11,030 nucleotides of DNA from positions 1-11,030 of the forward strand of contig DFSO01000092.1 in NCBI GenBank assembly GCA_002378665.1, written 5' to 3'. The stretch comes from Loktanella sp. UBA3435 (lineage in GTDB: Bacteria > Pseudomonadota > Alphaproteobacteria > Rhodobacterales > Rhodobacteraceae). The position numbers and the translations under genes were made by a program. Each line of letters starts with the position of its first letter. Position 1 is the stretch's first letter. Positions 1 to 7,813 of the stretch are shown here, in pieces. Below the pieces are notes generated by a model. That model saw nothing but the letters and a program-made list of their open reading frames with translations. It had not been told where the DNA came from and did not search any database.

Positions 1-941
1 CGGCCGTTGTCAAACAGTGCGTCGACAGATTCCTGCAGCATCCGCTTTTCGTTACGGACAATGATGTCAGGTGCGCGAAGCTCAATAAGACGCTTCAAAC
101 GGTTGTTACGGTTGATCACGCGGCGATACAGGTCGTTCAGGTCGGAGGTCGCAAAACGACCGCCATCCAGTGGCACCAGTGGGCGAAGCTCTGGCGGGAT
201 CACAGGGATCACGGTCAGAACCATCCACTCTGGGCGGTTGCCAGATTCGATGAAGCTTTCGACGATCTTCAAACGCTTGATGATCTTCTTAGGCTTCAAC
301 TCGCCTGTCGCTTCCTTGAGGTCGGCGCGCAGTGTTTCTGCTTCGCCTTCAAGGTCGATCAAGGAGAGCATTTCACGAATAGCTTCCGCGCCAATGTTGG
401 CTTGGAACGCGTCCATGCCGTAGATGTCTTGTGCGCTGTTGAACTCTTCTTCAGTCATCAACTGGCCGTAAGTCAGGTCAGTGAGACCTGGCTCGATCAC
501 GACGTAGTTTTCAAAGTAAAGAATACGCTCAAGATCACGCAAAGTCATATCCAGCATCAGACCGATACGGGATGGAAGGGACTTCAAGAACCAGATGTGC
601 GCAACAGGAGCAGCAAGCTCGATGTGGCCCATACGCTCACGGCGTACCTTCTGGAGTGTTACTTCAACACCGCATTTCTCGCAGACAACGCCGCGATACT
701 TCATGCGCTTATATTTGCCGCACAGACATTCGTAATCTTTGATCGGGCCAAAGATACGGGCGCAGAACAGGCCGTCCCGCTCAGGCTTGAAAGTACGGTA
801 GTTGATGGTTTCTGGTTTCTTAATTTCGCCAAAAGACCATGACAAAATCCGCTCTGGGGATGCCAAAGACACTTTGATTTCGTCAAACGTTTTCGCCGGT
901 GTAAGCGGGTTAAACGGGTTGTTTGTCAGTTCCTGGTTCAT
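1..941 (-). CDS. rpoC: DNA-directed RNA polymerase subunit beta' (N-terminal 313 codons, cut by window edge)
   Basis: Largest catalytic subunit of RNA polymerase; only the N-terminal part is present and the reading frame is still open at the left edge. The protein starts MNQELTNNPFNPL and contains the zinc-binding domain of beta', with cysteines at about residues 72, 74, 87 and 90 (C-L-C-G then C-E-K-C-G). It continues through the clamp region to the conserved KRMLQESVDALFDNG stretch. The catalytic NADFDGD motif lies outside the window. The ATG at 941-939 is preceded by AAGGAA six bases upstream (948-953), so this start is well supported. It lies 90 bp after rpoB in the same direction and is surely cotranscribed with it. 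The ribosome binding site sits inside a short inverted repeat (945-959). Confidence 0.98.
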   Translation of the reverse strand, partial: MNQELTNNPFNPLTPAKTFDEIKVSLASPERILSWSFGEIKKPETINYRTFKPERDGLFCARIFGPIKDYECLCGKYKRMKYRGVVCEKCGVEVTLQKVRRERMGHIELAAPVAHIWFLKSLPSRIGLMLDMTLRDLERILYFENYVVIEPGLTDLTYGQLMTEEEFNSAQDIYGMDAFQANIGAEAIREMLSLIDLEGEAETLRADLKEATGELKPKKIIKRLKIVESFIESGNRPEWMVLTVIPVIPPELRPLVPLDGGRFATSDLNDLYRRVINRNNRLKRLIELRAPDIIVRNEKRMLQESVDALFDNG

Positions 942-944
942 CTT

Positions 945-959
945 CAATTCCTTGAATTG
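945..959 (-). promoter_or_regulatory. Short hairpin containing the rpoC ribosome binding site
   Basis: On the minus strand CAATTC-AAG-GAATTG is a perfect 6-bp inverted repeat with a three-base loop. The AAGGAA Shine-Dalgarno of rpoC is formed by the loop plus the 3' arm, and the start codon follows three bases later. Folding would partly mask the site. The stem is AT-rich and weak, so a regulatory effect is an inference. Confidence 0.4.
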
Positions 960-983
960 GGGTGCAGTGGGGAGAGGCAGGAG

Positions 984-1005
984 CCGATTTTTCTAGAAAA
1001 ATCGG
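984..1005. repeat. CTAG-centred perfect palindrome, copy B (rpoB-rpoC gap)
   Basis: A perfect 22-bp palindrome with arms CCGATTTTTCT and AGAAAAATCGG. It shares the 12-bp core TTTTCTAGAAAA with the neighbouring palindrome at 1013-1032, seven bases away. As RNA it would be a 9-bp stem with a CUAG loop. There is no U tract after it on the minus strand, so it is not a classical intrinsic terminator. Confidence 0.8.
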
Positions 1006-1012
1006 AATCCCT

Positions 1013-1032
1013 AGAATTTTCTAGAAAATTCT
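1013..1032. repeat. CTAG-centred perfect palindrome, copy A (overlaps rpoB stop)
   Basis: A perfect 20-bp palindrome with arms AGAATTTTCT and AGAAAATTCT, the same TTTTCTAGAAAA core as the copy at 984-1005. It overlaps the rpoB stop codon by one base, so the hairpin forms directly at the end of the rpoB reading frame. Possible roles are mRNA processing or stabilisation, partial attenuation before rpoC, or a dispersed palindromic repeat; the sequence alone does not decide. Confidence 0.8.
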
Positions 1033-4000
1033 TATTCCTCATCCTCCGCATCCAGGAGTTCCATGTTGAGGCCGAGGCCCCGGACTTCTTTCACAAGCAC
1101 GTTAAACGACTCTGGGACGCCTGCCTCAAAGTTGTCTTCGCCCTTAACAATGCTCTCGTACACTTTGGTACGGCCAGCAACGTCATCGGACTTGACTGTG
1201 AGCATCTCTTGCAGCGTGTAAGCCGCGCCATATGCTTCCAGTGCCCAGACTTCCATCTCCCCGAAACGCTGTCCACCGAACTGGGCTTTACCACCCAGCG
1301 GCTGTTGCGTGACCAAGGAGTATGGCCCTGTCGAACGTGCGTGGATTTTGTCGTCCACGAGGTGGTGCAGCTTAAGCAGGTACTTCACACCAACAGTGAC
1401 CTTACGGCTGAACTGTTCACCGGTACGACCATCAAACAAGATGGACTGACCAGAAGTGTCAAAACCTGCGCGACGCAAGCTGTCGTTCACGTCTGCTTCT
1501 TTCGCGCCGTCAAAGACTGGCGTCGCGATAGGCACACCCTTCGTGACGTTGCCTGCGCTTTCGACCAATTCGGCCTCGGTCATGTCGGCAATGCCTTCTT
1601 CGTAGACATCATCGCCATAAACGATACGCATTGCTTCGCGCACTGGCGTCAAATCACCGGAGCGGCGGTATTCACCAAGCGCTTCGTCAATCTGAATACC
1701 AAGGCCACGTGCGGCCCAACCCATGTGCGTTTCCAAAATCTGACCGACGTTCATACGTGAAGGCACGCCGAGCGGGTTCAGACAGAAATCGACAGGAGTA
1801 CCATCCGCAAGGAACGGCATGTCTTCCATAGGCACAACCTTGGAAATAACACCTTTGTTCCCGTGACGACCGGCCATCTTATCGCCTGGCTGAAGCTTAC
1901 GCTTCACAGCAACAAAGACTTTCACCATCTTCATCACACCAGGAGGCAGATCGTCGCCGCGGCGCACTTTCTCGACTTTATCTTCAAAACGGGCATCCAT
2001 CGCACGCTTCTGGATTTCGTACTGCTCGTTCAATGCCTCAACGATCTGTGCGTCAGCTTCGTCTTTCAACGCAAGCTGCCACCACTGGCCGCGGGACAAT
2101 TCAGACAAGGCCTCTTCGGTCACTTCGGAGTTGGACTTAAAGCCCTTAGGACCCTTTACCGCAACTTTGCCCATGATCGTGGTCTTAAGACGCGCGTAGA
2201 TGTTGCGGTCAAGAATGACCATCTCATCGTCGCGGTCACGTGCCAGACGCTCAACTTCTTCACGCTCGATCTGAAGCGCACGCTCGTCTTTTTCAACGCC
2301 GTGGCGGTTGAAAACACGCACCTCAACAACAGTACCAAAGTCACCCGGTGGTAGACGCAAGGATGTGTCACGCACATCGGATGCTTTCTCACCAAAGATG
2401 GCGCGCAGAAGCTTTTCTTCTGGAGTCATCGGGCTTTCGCCTTTTGGTGTGATCTTACCAACCAGAATGTCCGCTGGGCCAACTTCGGCACCAATGTAGA
2501 CGATTCCGGCTTCATCAAGGTTACGCAGCGCTTCTTCACCCACGTTTGGAATATCGCGTGTGATTTCCTCAGGCCCAAGCTTCGTGTCACGTGCGGCAAC
2601 TTCGAACTCATCGATGTGGATCGATGTGAACACGTCGTCGCGTGTGATACGCTCGGAGATCAGGATGGAGTCTTCGTAGTTGTAACCGTTCCAAGGCATA
2701 AACGCGACGACCACGTTCTTACCAAGCGCCAATTCACCCATATCTGTGGATGGACCGTCGGCAATAACTTCGCCCTTCAGAACCACATCACCAACCTTCA
2801 CCAATGGGCGCTGGTTGATGCAGGTGTTCTGGTTTGAACGCTGGAATTTCCGCATGCGGTAGATGTCTACGCCTGCATCGCCCAACTCAAGGTCATGCGT
2901 CGCGCGGATAACGATACGCTGCGCATCAACTTGGTCGATGATACCCTGACGCTTCGCCATGATTGCCGCACCAGAATCGCGTGCCACAACTTCTTCGATG
3001 CCTGTGCCCACAAGTGGCGCCTCGGCTTGAAGCAATGGAACCGCCTGACGTTGCATGTTCGAACCCATCAAGGCGCGGTTAGCGTCGTCGTTTTCTAGGA
3101 ACGGGATCAAGGACGCCGCAACAGACACAAGCTGCTTTGGTGAAACGTCGATCAGGTCAACATTCTCGCGCGGGGCAAGCGTGTAGTCACCGTTCTTACG
3201 GGTCGATACCAGCTCGTTCCCGAAAGAACCGTCTTCGTTCATCGTCGCGTTGGCCTGCGCTACAGTGTGGCGCATTTCCTCAGTTGCTGACATGTACTGA
3301 ACTTCGTCAGTCACTTTGCCATCAACAACCTTGCGGTATGGTGTTTCGATAAAGCCGTATTTGTTCACACGGGCAAAGGTTGCCAGCGAGTTGATCAGGC
3401 CAATGTTCGGACCTTCCGGTGTCTCAATTGGGCACATACGACCGTAGTGTGTTGGGTGAACGTCACGGACTTCAAAGCCAGCACGCTCACGTGTCAAACC
3501 ACCTGGGCCAAGCGCCGAAAGGCGACGCTTGTGCGTAACCTCGGACAGCGGGTTGGTTTGGTCCATGAACTGCGACAGCTGCGAAGAGCCGAAGAATTCA
3601 CGCACGGCAGCAGCCGCTGGTTTCGCGTTGATCAGGTCCTGTGGCATCACAGTGTCGATCTCGACGCTAGACATACGTTCCTTGATTGCGCGCTCCATGC
3701 GAAGCAGGCCAACACGGTACTGGTTTTCCATCAATTCGCCAACGGAACGCACACGACGGTTACCAAGGTGGTCAATATCGTCGATGTCGCCCTTGCCGTC
3801 ACGCAGCTCAACCAAGGCCTTGATGCACGATACGATGTCTTCCTTGCGCAGAACGCGCATGGTGTCTTCCGCATCCAGATCAAGACGCATGTTCATCTTC
3901 ACGCGACCAACAGCAGAGAGGTCATAACGCTCGGAATCAAAGAACAATGTGTCGAACAGCGCTGATGCAGCGTCAACGGTCGGTGGCTCACCTGGGCGCA

Positions 4001-5171
4001 TCACGCGGTAGATGTCCATCAACGCAGTTTCGCGGTTCAGGTTTTTGTCGGCAGCCATCGTGTTGCGCATGTACGCGCCCACGTTGATGTTATCGATGTC
4101 CAGAACAGGGATCGAGGTGATGCCCGCATCAACCAGATCACGTACTGTACCGCCGATAACTTCGCCGTCTTTGTCCATTTCCAGTGTCAACTCGTCACCA
4201 GCTTCGACGTAAATCGCACCAGTTTCTTCGTTGATGATATCAGAGGCAACAAACTTGCCCACGATGTGGTTGAATGGAACCAAAAGGTTTTTCACGTTGC
4301 CTTCGTCGATCAATTTCTTGACCGCACGTGGTGTAACTTTCTCACCAGCTTTGGCAATCACTTCACCAGTTGCCGCATCAACAAGATCAGATGTTGGGCG
4401 TGTGCCACGAACACGCTCAGGGAAGAACCTGGTTGTCCACGACTGGGTCTTCTTGTCGAGGTTGAAGTCAACAGTGTTATAATAGGCATTCATGATGCCC
4501 TCTTGGTCGAGACCAAGTGCATACAACAGTGTCGTAACTGGCAGCTTACGACGACGGTCGATCCGGCAGAACACAAGGTCCTTCGCATCGAATTCAAAGT
4601 CGAGCCAAGAGCCGCGGTATGGGATAATGCGGCAGGCAAACAGAAGCTTACCAGAAGAGTGGGTCTTGCCCTTGTCGTGGTCAAAGAACACGCCAGGCGA
4701 ACGGTGCATCTGGGATACGATTACCCGCTCGGTGCCGTTCACAACGAACGTGCCGTTTGGCGTCATCAAAGGCATGTCGCCCATGAATACGTCTTGTTCT
4801 TTGATGTCTTTCACAGACTTGTTGCCTGTGTCTTCATCTACTTCAAACACGATAAGACGAAGCGTAACCTTCAGCGGTGCGGCATAGGTCATGTCGCGCT
4901 GCATGCACTCTTCGACGTCGTACTTTGGCTTTTCAAGCTCGTATTTTACGAACTCAAGAACAGCTGTTTCGTTGAAATCTTTGATCGGGAATACCGACTG
5001 AAAGACACCTTTGATGCCTTCGCCGTCAAGCGGTGTCGGGCTATCGCCAGAGCGCAAGAACAGATCGTAAGAAGATTTCTGAACCTCAATGAGGTTCGGC
5101 ATTTCAAGAACTTCACGGATTTTTCCGTAGTACTTACGCAGGCGTTTCTGACCGAGGAAGGACTGAGCCAT
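1032..5171 (-). CDS. rpoB: DNA-directed RNA polymerase subunit beta
   Basis: Catalytic beta subunit of RNA polymerase, 1379 residues (E. coli has 1342). The start MAQSFLGQKRLRKYYGKI at 5171 is chosen because it matches the usual RpoB N terminus and has AAGGTGA eight bases upstream; the frame stays open to 5309 but that extension has no family likeness. The rifampicin-binding region is intact around residues 530-555 (SSQLSQFMDQTNPLSEVTHK), with D537, H547 and S552 at the positions of E. coli D516, H526 and S531, as in a rifampicin-sensitive enzyme. The active-site region GDKMAGRHGNKG lies at about 1096-1107. The acidic C terminus is ELLDAEDEE. The gene is 243 bp after rplL, with structured RNA between, and 90 bp before rpoC. 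Confidence 0.98.
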   Translation of the reverse strand: MAQSFLGQKRLRKYYGKIREVLEMPNLIEVQKSSYDLFLRSGDSPTPLDGEGIKGVFQSVFPIKDFNETAVLEFVKYELEKPKYDVEECMQRDMTYAAPLKVTLRLIVFEVDEDTGNKSVKDIKEQDVFMGDMPLMTPNGTFVVNGTERVIVSQMHRSPGVFFDHDKGKTHSSGKLLFACRIIPYRGSWLDFEFDAKDLVFCRIDRRRKLPVTTLLYALGLDQEGIMNAYYNTVDFNLDKKTQSWTTRFFPERVRGTRPTSDLVDAATGEVIAKAGEKVTPRAVKKLIDEGNVKNLLVPFNHIVGKFVASDIINEETGAIYVEAGDELTLEMDKDGEVIGGTVRDLVDAGITSIPVLDIDNINVGAYMRNTMAADKNLNRETALMDIYRVMRPGEPPTVDAASALFDTLFFDSERYDLSAVGRVKMNMRLDLDAEDTMRVLRKEDIVSCIKALVELRDGKGDIDDIDHLGNRRVRSVGELMENQYRVGLLRMERAIKERMSSVEIDTVMPQDLINAKPAAAAVREFFGSSQLSQFMDQTNPLSEVTHKRRLSALGPGGLTRERAGFEVRDVHPTHYGRMCPIETPEGPNIGLINSLATFARVNKYGFIETPYRKVVDGKVTDEVQYMSATEEMRHTVAQANATMNEDGSFGNELVSTRKNGDYTLAPRENVDLIDVSPKQLVSVAASLIPFLENDDANRALMGSNMQRQAVPLLQAEAPLVGTGIEEVVARDSGAAIMAKRQGIIDQVDAQRIVIRATHDLELGDAGVDIYRMRKFQRSNQNTCINQRPLVKVGDVVLKGEVIADGPSTDMGELALGKNVVVAFMPWNGYNYEDSILISERITRDDVFTSIHIDEFEVAARDTKLGPEEITRDIPNVGEEALRNLDEAGIVYIGAEVGPADILVGKITPKGESPMTPEEKLLRAIFGEKASDVRDTSLRLPPGDFGTVVEVRVFNRHGVEKDERALQIEREEVERLARDRDDEMVILDRNIYARLKTTIMGKVAVKGPKGFKSNSEVTEEALSELSRGQWWQLALKDEADAQIVEALNEQYEIQKRAMDARFEDKVEKVRRGDDLPPGVMKMVKVFVAVKRKLQPGDKMAGRHGNKGVISKVVPMEDMPFLADGTPVDFCLNPLGVPSRMNVGQILETHMGWAARGLGIQIDEALGEYRRSGDLTPVREAMRIVYGDDVYEEGIADMTEAELVESAGNVTKGVPIATPVFDGAKEADVNDSLRRAGFDTSGQSILFDGRTGEQFSRKVTVGVKYLLKLHHLVDDKIHARSTGPYSLVTQQPLGGKAQFGGQRFGEMEVWALEAYGAAYTLQEMLTVKSDDVAGRTKVYESIVKGEDNFEAGVPESFNVLVKEVRGLGLNMELLDAEDEE

Positions 5172-5312
5172 GTGTAATGTCACCTTATATTTGTCTATCC
5201 GATAGTACCACTCGCCCGGGCCGCGGCGGCACTCCATTTGACAGGGGGTTTCATGTCTATTCGTGGCAACCGTCCCACCGGCGCCTCCCGACATTTGAAA
5301 CCTACCCAAGAC

Positions 5313-5334
5313 GGATGTTCGACGCGGAACATCC
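5313..5334 (-). promoter_or_regulatory. Intergenic hairpin 2, rplL-rpoB
   Basis: Inverted repeat with 8-bp arms GGATGTTC and GAACATCC around a six-base loop. After one mismatch it extends by three more pairs (5309-5311 with 5336-5338). AAACCT and AGGTTT segments further out could enclose it. It lies 16 bp downstream, in transcription direction, of the hairpin at 5350-5377. No U tract follows. Confidence 0.55.
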
Positions 5335-5349
5335 TTCTAAGACAGGTTT

Positions 5350-5377
5350 GGCTGGGCGCGCAAAAGCGCACCCAGCC
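5350..5377 (-). promoter_or_regulatory. Intergenic hairpin 1, rplL-rpoB (attenuator or processing site candidate)
   Basis: On the minus-strand RNA, GGCUGGGUGCGC and GCGCGCCCAGCC form a continuous 12-bp stem with a UUUU loop. One pair is U-G, which becomes a C-A mismatch if the plus strand is transcribed, so the structure fits the direction of the operon. It is 37 bp after the rplL stop. In E. coli the same gap holds an attenuator and an RNase III site that lower rpoBC expression relative to rplJL; a similar role is inferred here by position. There is no following U run, so full termination is unlikely. Confidence 0.6.
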
Positions 5378-5387
5378 GATGTATATA

Positions 5388-5402
5388 GGAACAAATTGTT
5401 CC
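5388..5402 (-). repeat. Short palindrome just after rplL
   Basis: GGAACAAATTGTTCC, seven-base arms around a single central base, begins 12 bases after the rplL stop codon. As RNA it gives at most a 5-6 bp stem. It may cap the 3' end of a processed rplJL message; that is inference. Confidence 0.4.
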
Positions 5403-5414
5403 CAAAGAAGAGGC

Positions 5415-5786
5415 TTAAGCCAGTTCGACAGTCGCGCCAGCTGCTTCCAGCTTAGCTTTGATCTCGTCAGCTTCTGCTTTGGAAGCGCCTTCTTTAACTT
5501 TGCCGCCAGCTTCAACGAGGTCTTTAGCTTCTTTCAGGCCAAGACCTGTGATGCCGCGAACTTCTTTGATGACGTTGATTTTTGATGCACCAGCGTCCTT
5601 CAGGACAACATCAAATTCAGTCTTTTCTTCAGCAGCTTCGCCAGCAGCAGCTGGGCCAGCCATCATGACAGCGCCACCGGCAGCTGGCTCGATGCCATAC
5701 TCATCCTTGAGGATGGTTTTCAGTTCTTGTGCTTCGAGAAGGGTAAGACCAACAATCTCTTCAGCAAGTTTCTTAAGATCAGCCAT
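5415..5786 (-). CDS. rplL: 50S ribosomal protein L7/L12
   Basis: Stalk protein of the large ribosomal subunit that recruits and activates translational GTPases; present as dimers bound to L10. The 123 residues have the family layout: N-terminal dimerisation helices (about 1-35, LAEEIVGLTLLEAQELKTIL), a flexible Ala/Gly-rich hinge (about 36-55) and the compact C-terminal domain (about 56-123) with the conserved KINVIKEVRGITGLGLKEAK stretch that binds elongation factors. The ATG is preceded by GGAGA seven bases upstream. It follows rplJ by 72 bp in the usual rplJL pair and precedes rpoB. Confidence 0.98.
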   Translation of the reverse strand: MADLKKLAEEIVGLTLLEAQELKTILKDEYGIEPAAGGAVMMAGPAAAGEAAEEKTEFDVVLKDAGASKINVIKEVRGITGLGLKEAKDLVEAGGKVKEGASKAEADEIKAKLEAAGATVELA

Positions 5787-5858
5787 TATACTGTCTCCAT
5801 TCGATTTAATTGTGTTCCAACGTCAGCAAGGTTTGCCAAGTCGGGTATTCTAGATGCT

Positions 5859-6371
5859 TCAGGCAGCTTTCTCTTCGATAGTCGAGAGAATGCTCGCGAT
5901 GTTGGAAGCAGGCGCGCCAATGGCCCCGGCAATGTTGGCAGCAGGTGCGGCAATGCAACCCACGATGGAAGCAATAAGCTCCTCGCGGCTTGGCATCTGA
6001 GCAACAGCTTTAACACCGTCGACGTCCAGTGCTGTATCGCCCATTGCACCACCAAGAATAACGAGCTTTTCGTTCTTCTTAGCATATGCATCGATGACCT
6101 TCGCCGCAGCGACAGGGTCTTCGGAATAGGCGAGCACGGTCATGCCATCAAGGTATTCGGCGATGCTTGCGCATGGCTTACCCTCAAGGGCGATCTTGGC
6201 GAGCTTGTTTTTGGCAACGCGAACAGACCCACCAACTTCACGCATTTGCGCGCGCAGGTCCTGCATTTCGGCAACTGTCATACCCTCGTAGCGGCTAACC
6301 ACAACGACGCCAGAGCTTTCAAAGATTTGGCCGAGATCACCGACCAACTGTTCTTTTTGTGCTCTATCCAC
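5859..6371 (-). CDS. rplJ: 50S ribosomal protein L10 (GTG start)
   Basis: Base of the ribosomal stalk: it binds 23S rRNA through its N-terminal domain and carries L7/L12 dimers on its C-terminal helix. 170 residues, a normal length. The N terminus MDRAQKEQLVGDLGQIF is typical; conserved L10 stretches include VSRYEGMTVAEMQDLR and RVAKNKLAKIAL, and the Ala-rich C-terminal tail (about 130-170) is the L7/L12-binding helix. The start codon is GTG (6371-6369), with GGAG eight bases upstream. In many bacteria L10, or the L10-L7/L12 complex, represses its own mRNA through a leader structure; the long leader at 6372-6660 fits that. Confidence 0.97.
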   Translation of the reverse strand: MDRAQKEQLVGDLGQIFESSGVVVVSRYEGMTVAEMQDLRAQMREVGGSVRVAKNKLAKIALEGKPCASIAEYLDGMTVLAYSEDPVAAAKVIDAYAKKNEKLVILGGAMGDTALDVDGVKAVAQMPSREELIASIVGCIAAPAANIAGAIGAPASNIASILSTIEEKAA

Positions 6372-6660
6372 AGTTTCACTCCAAATTTGGGGGTCACCCC
6401 CCGGCTCATTTCGGATCCGGCTAATGCCGAACCCAGTTCGGGTCCAATCTCAGGGTCCCGAGGCCAATTTCGCCCGAGGGTCTAAACCCGCGGTAATCTT
6501 GTTCTCGTTTCCCATCTCAGGAAGGAATTATGCGGCCCTAGGGAACGCACCCTCCGTCTCGGACAGAACAGGGCCGATCGTTTGGCCCTGCTAAACGCCC
6601 CCCCACACATGTGAGGAAGCGAATTCTTTGTAGGATGGGTTTCAACCCATCCCGCGCGAC
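6372..6660 (-). promoter_or_regulatory. rplJ leader region, probable L10-type autoregulatory leader
   Basis: The 289 bp between rplA and rplJ hold no reading frame of note but several inverted repeats: a palindrome right after rplA (6633-6652); CAGGGCC/GGCCCTG (6569-6590, 8-base loop); CCGAAC/GTTCGG (6427-6441, 3-base loop); and GGGGGT/ACCCCC (6389-6401), six bases from the rplJ Shine-Dalgarno. The decamer CCAAATTTGG overlaps the edge of that Shine-Dalgarno. L10 leaders are known from many bacteria at this exact position. I did not fold the RNA and cannot show the kink-turn of that family, so assignment rests mainly on position and hairpin density. I see no convincing sigma-70 promoter in it. 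Confidence 0.5.
6628..6652 (-). repeat. Intergenic palindromic repeat, copy 1 (downstream of rplA)
   Basis: Read on the minus strand this 25-base unit is GATGGGTTGAAACCCATC with one leading G and trailing CTACAA. It matches the unit at 7814-7838 on the opposite strand at 22 of 25 positions. The core 6633-6652 has 9-bp arms. It begins 8 bases after the rplA stop codon, so it forms a hairpin at the end of the rplKA message. Confidence 0.7.
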
Positions 6661-7365
6661 TTACTTCGTGTTGCCAGTTGCGTTAGCGATATCCAAAGAC
6701 ACGCCTGGGCCCATTGTCGAAGATACAGCGATCTTCTTCATGTATGTGCCTTTTGCGCCTGCTGGACGTGCTTTTGCAACCGCATCAACGAATGCCTTTA
6801 CGTTCTCTTCAAGCTGTGCAGCTGTGAAAGACGCTTTGCCGATACCAGCATGAACAACACCAGCTTTTTCAGCTTTGAACTGAACTTGGCCGCCCTTAGC
6901 AGCTTCAACAGCAGCTTTGACGTCCATCGTTACAGTACCAACGCGTGGGTTTGGCATCAGGTTACGTGGACCCAAAACCTTACCAAGACGACCAACTACG
7001 GCCATCATGTCAGGTGTTGCGATGCAACGGTCAAAGTCGATCTTGCCGCTTTGAACGATTTCCATTAGGTCTTCTGCACCAACGATGTCTGCACCAGCAG
7101 CCGTTGCTTCATCAGCCTTTGCACCACGTGCAAATACAGCAACGCGAACAGTTTTACCTGTGCCGTGTGGCAGATCAACTGTGCCGCGAACCATCTGGTC
7201 TGCGTGACGTGGATCAACACCAAGTTGCATTGAAATTTCGAATGTTTCGTCGAACTTAGCTTTTGCGTTGTCTTTTACCAAAGCAACAGCTTCAGTAACT
7301 TTGACAAGCTCTTTGCCTGCGAATGCTGCGCGAGCAGCGGTTGTGCGCTTACCAAATTTTGCCAT
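6661..7365 (-). CDS. rplA: 50S ribosomal protein L1
   Basis: Large-subunit protein forming the L1 stalk at the tRNA exit site; in other bacteria it also represses translation of its own rplKA message. 234 residues, the usual length. The L1 signature region is clear in the middle of the protein (VGRLGKVLGPRNLMPNPRVG). The N terminus MAKFGKRTTAARAAF is typical. The start is one base after the rplK stop (GTAAGATG), with the Shine-Dalgarno GAGGTGA lying within the last codons of rplK, so the two are translationally coupled. A palindromic repeat follows the stop codon. Confidence 0.98.
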   Translation of the reverse strand: MAKFGKRTTAARAAFAGKELVKVTEAVALVKDNAKAKFDETFEISMQLGVDPRHADQMVRGTVDLPHGTGKTVRVAVFARGAKADEATAAGADIVGAEDLMEIVQSGKIDFDRCIATPDMMAVVGRLGKVLGPRNLMPNPRVGTVTMDVKAAVEAAKGGQVQFKAEKAGVVHAGIGKASFTAAQLEENVKAFVDAVAKARPAGAKGTYMKKIAVSSTMGPGVSLDIANATGNTK

Positions 7366-7366
7366 C

Positions 7367-7792
7367 TTACTTCACCTCAATGCCCATGGAGCGAGCAGAG
7401 CCCGCGATGATCAGCATAGCGCCTTCGATGGACGTCGCGTTGAGGTCCTTCATTTTGGCTTCGGCGATTTCACGCACCTGCTTTGCAGTGATCGAACCCG
7501 CAACTGTTTTGCCTGGCTCTTTGGAGCCGGACTTCAACTTTGCTGCTTTCTTGATGTAGTGGGACGCAGGTGGCGTCTTGATAACCATCGAGAAAGATTT
7601 GTCTGCGTAATATGTGATCACGGTTGGGCAAGGCGCACCTGGCTCCATGTCAGCTGTTTTCGCGTTGAACGCTTTACAGAATTCCATGATGTTGATGCCG
7701 CGCTGACCCAATGCTGGACCGACGGGTGGGGATGGATTGGCTTGGCCTGCTTTAACTTGCAGCTTGAGCGATCCCATTACTTTTTTAGCCAT
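7367..7792 (-). CDS. rplK: 50S ribosomal protein L11
   Basis: Large-subunit protein of the GTPase-associated centre, binding 23S rRNA under the L7/L12 stalk and needed for the RelA stringent response. 141 residues, the normal size. The Pro-rich N-terminal domain (QVKAGQANPSPPVGPALGQ, then GINIMEFCKAFNAKT) is the thiopeptide-binding face; the C-terminal RNA-binding domain ends GSARSMGIEVK. Start ATG at 7792 has AAGGAGA eight bases upstream. It is 107 bp after nusG and one base before rplA. Confidence 0.98.
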   Translation of the reverse strand: MAKKVMGSLKLQVKAGQANPSPPVGPALGQRGINIMEFCKAFNAKTADMEPGAPCPTVITYYADKSFSMVIKTPPASHYIKKAAKLKSGSKEPGKTVAGSITAKQVREIAEAKMKDLNATSIEGAMLIIAGSARSMGIEVK

Positions 7793-7813
7793 AAGGCGTC
7801 TCCTTCATTTCAG

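Noticed and set aside
957..1760. 267-residue open frame on the plus strand opposite the rpoB 3' end
   Set aside because: Antisense shadow of rpoB with no family likeness or ribosome binding site.
4266..5177. 303-residue open frame on the plus strand opposite rpoB
   Set aside because: It lies wholly antisense to conserved rpoB codons, has no recognisable domain and follows from codon bias of the real gene.
5172..5309. 46-residue N-terminal extension of RpoB
   Set aside because: The open frame continues upstream, but the family start and a good Shine-Dalgarno both point to 5171.
5195..5515. 106-residue minus-strand frame overlapping the rplL 3' end and the rplL-rpoB gap
   Set aside because: It uses another frame of rplL, and its intergenic part is explained by the hairpins; no ribosome binding site or likeness.
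5727..6485. 252-residue open frame on the plus strand opposite rplJ and its leader
   Set aside because: Antisense to the conserved L10 gene; no domain visible.
6569..6590. CAGGGCC/GGCCCTG hairpin as an intrinsic terminator of rplKA
   Set aside because: Only a 7-bp stem with an 8-base loop, followed by TTCTGTCC rather than a U run; kept as part of the rplJ leader.
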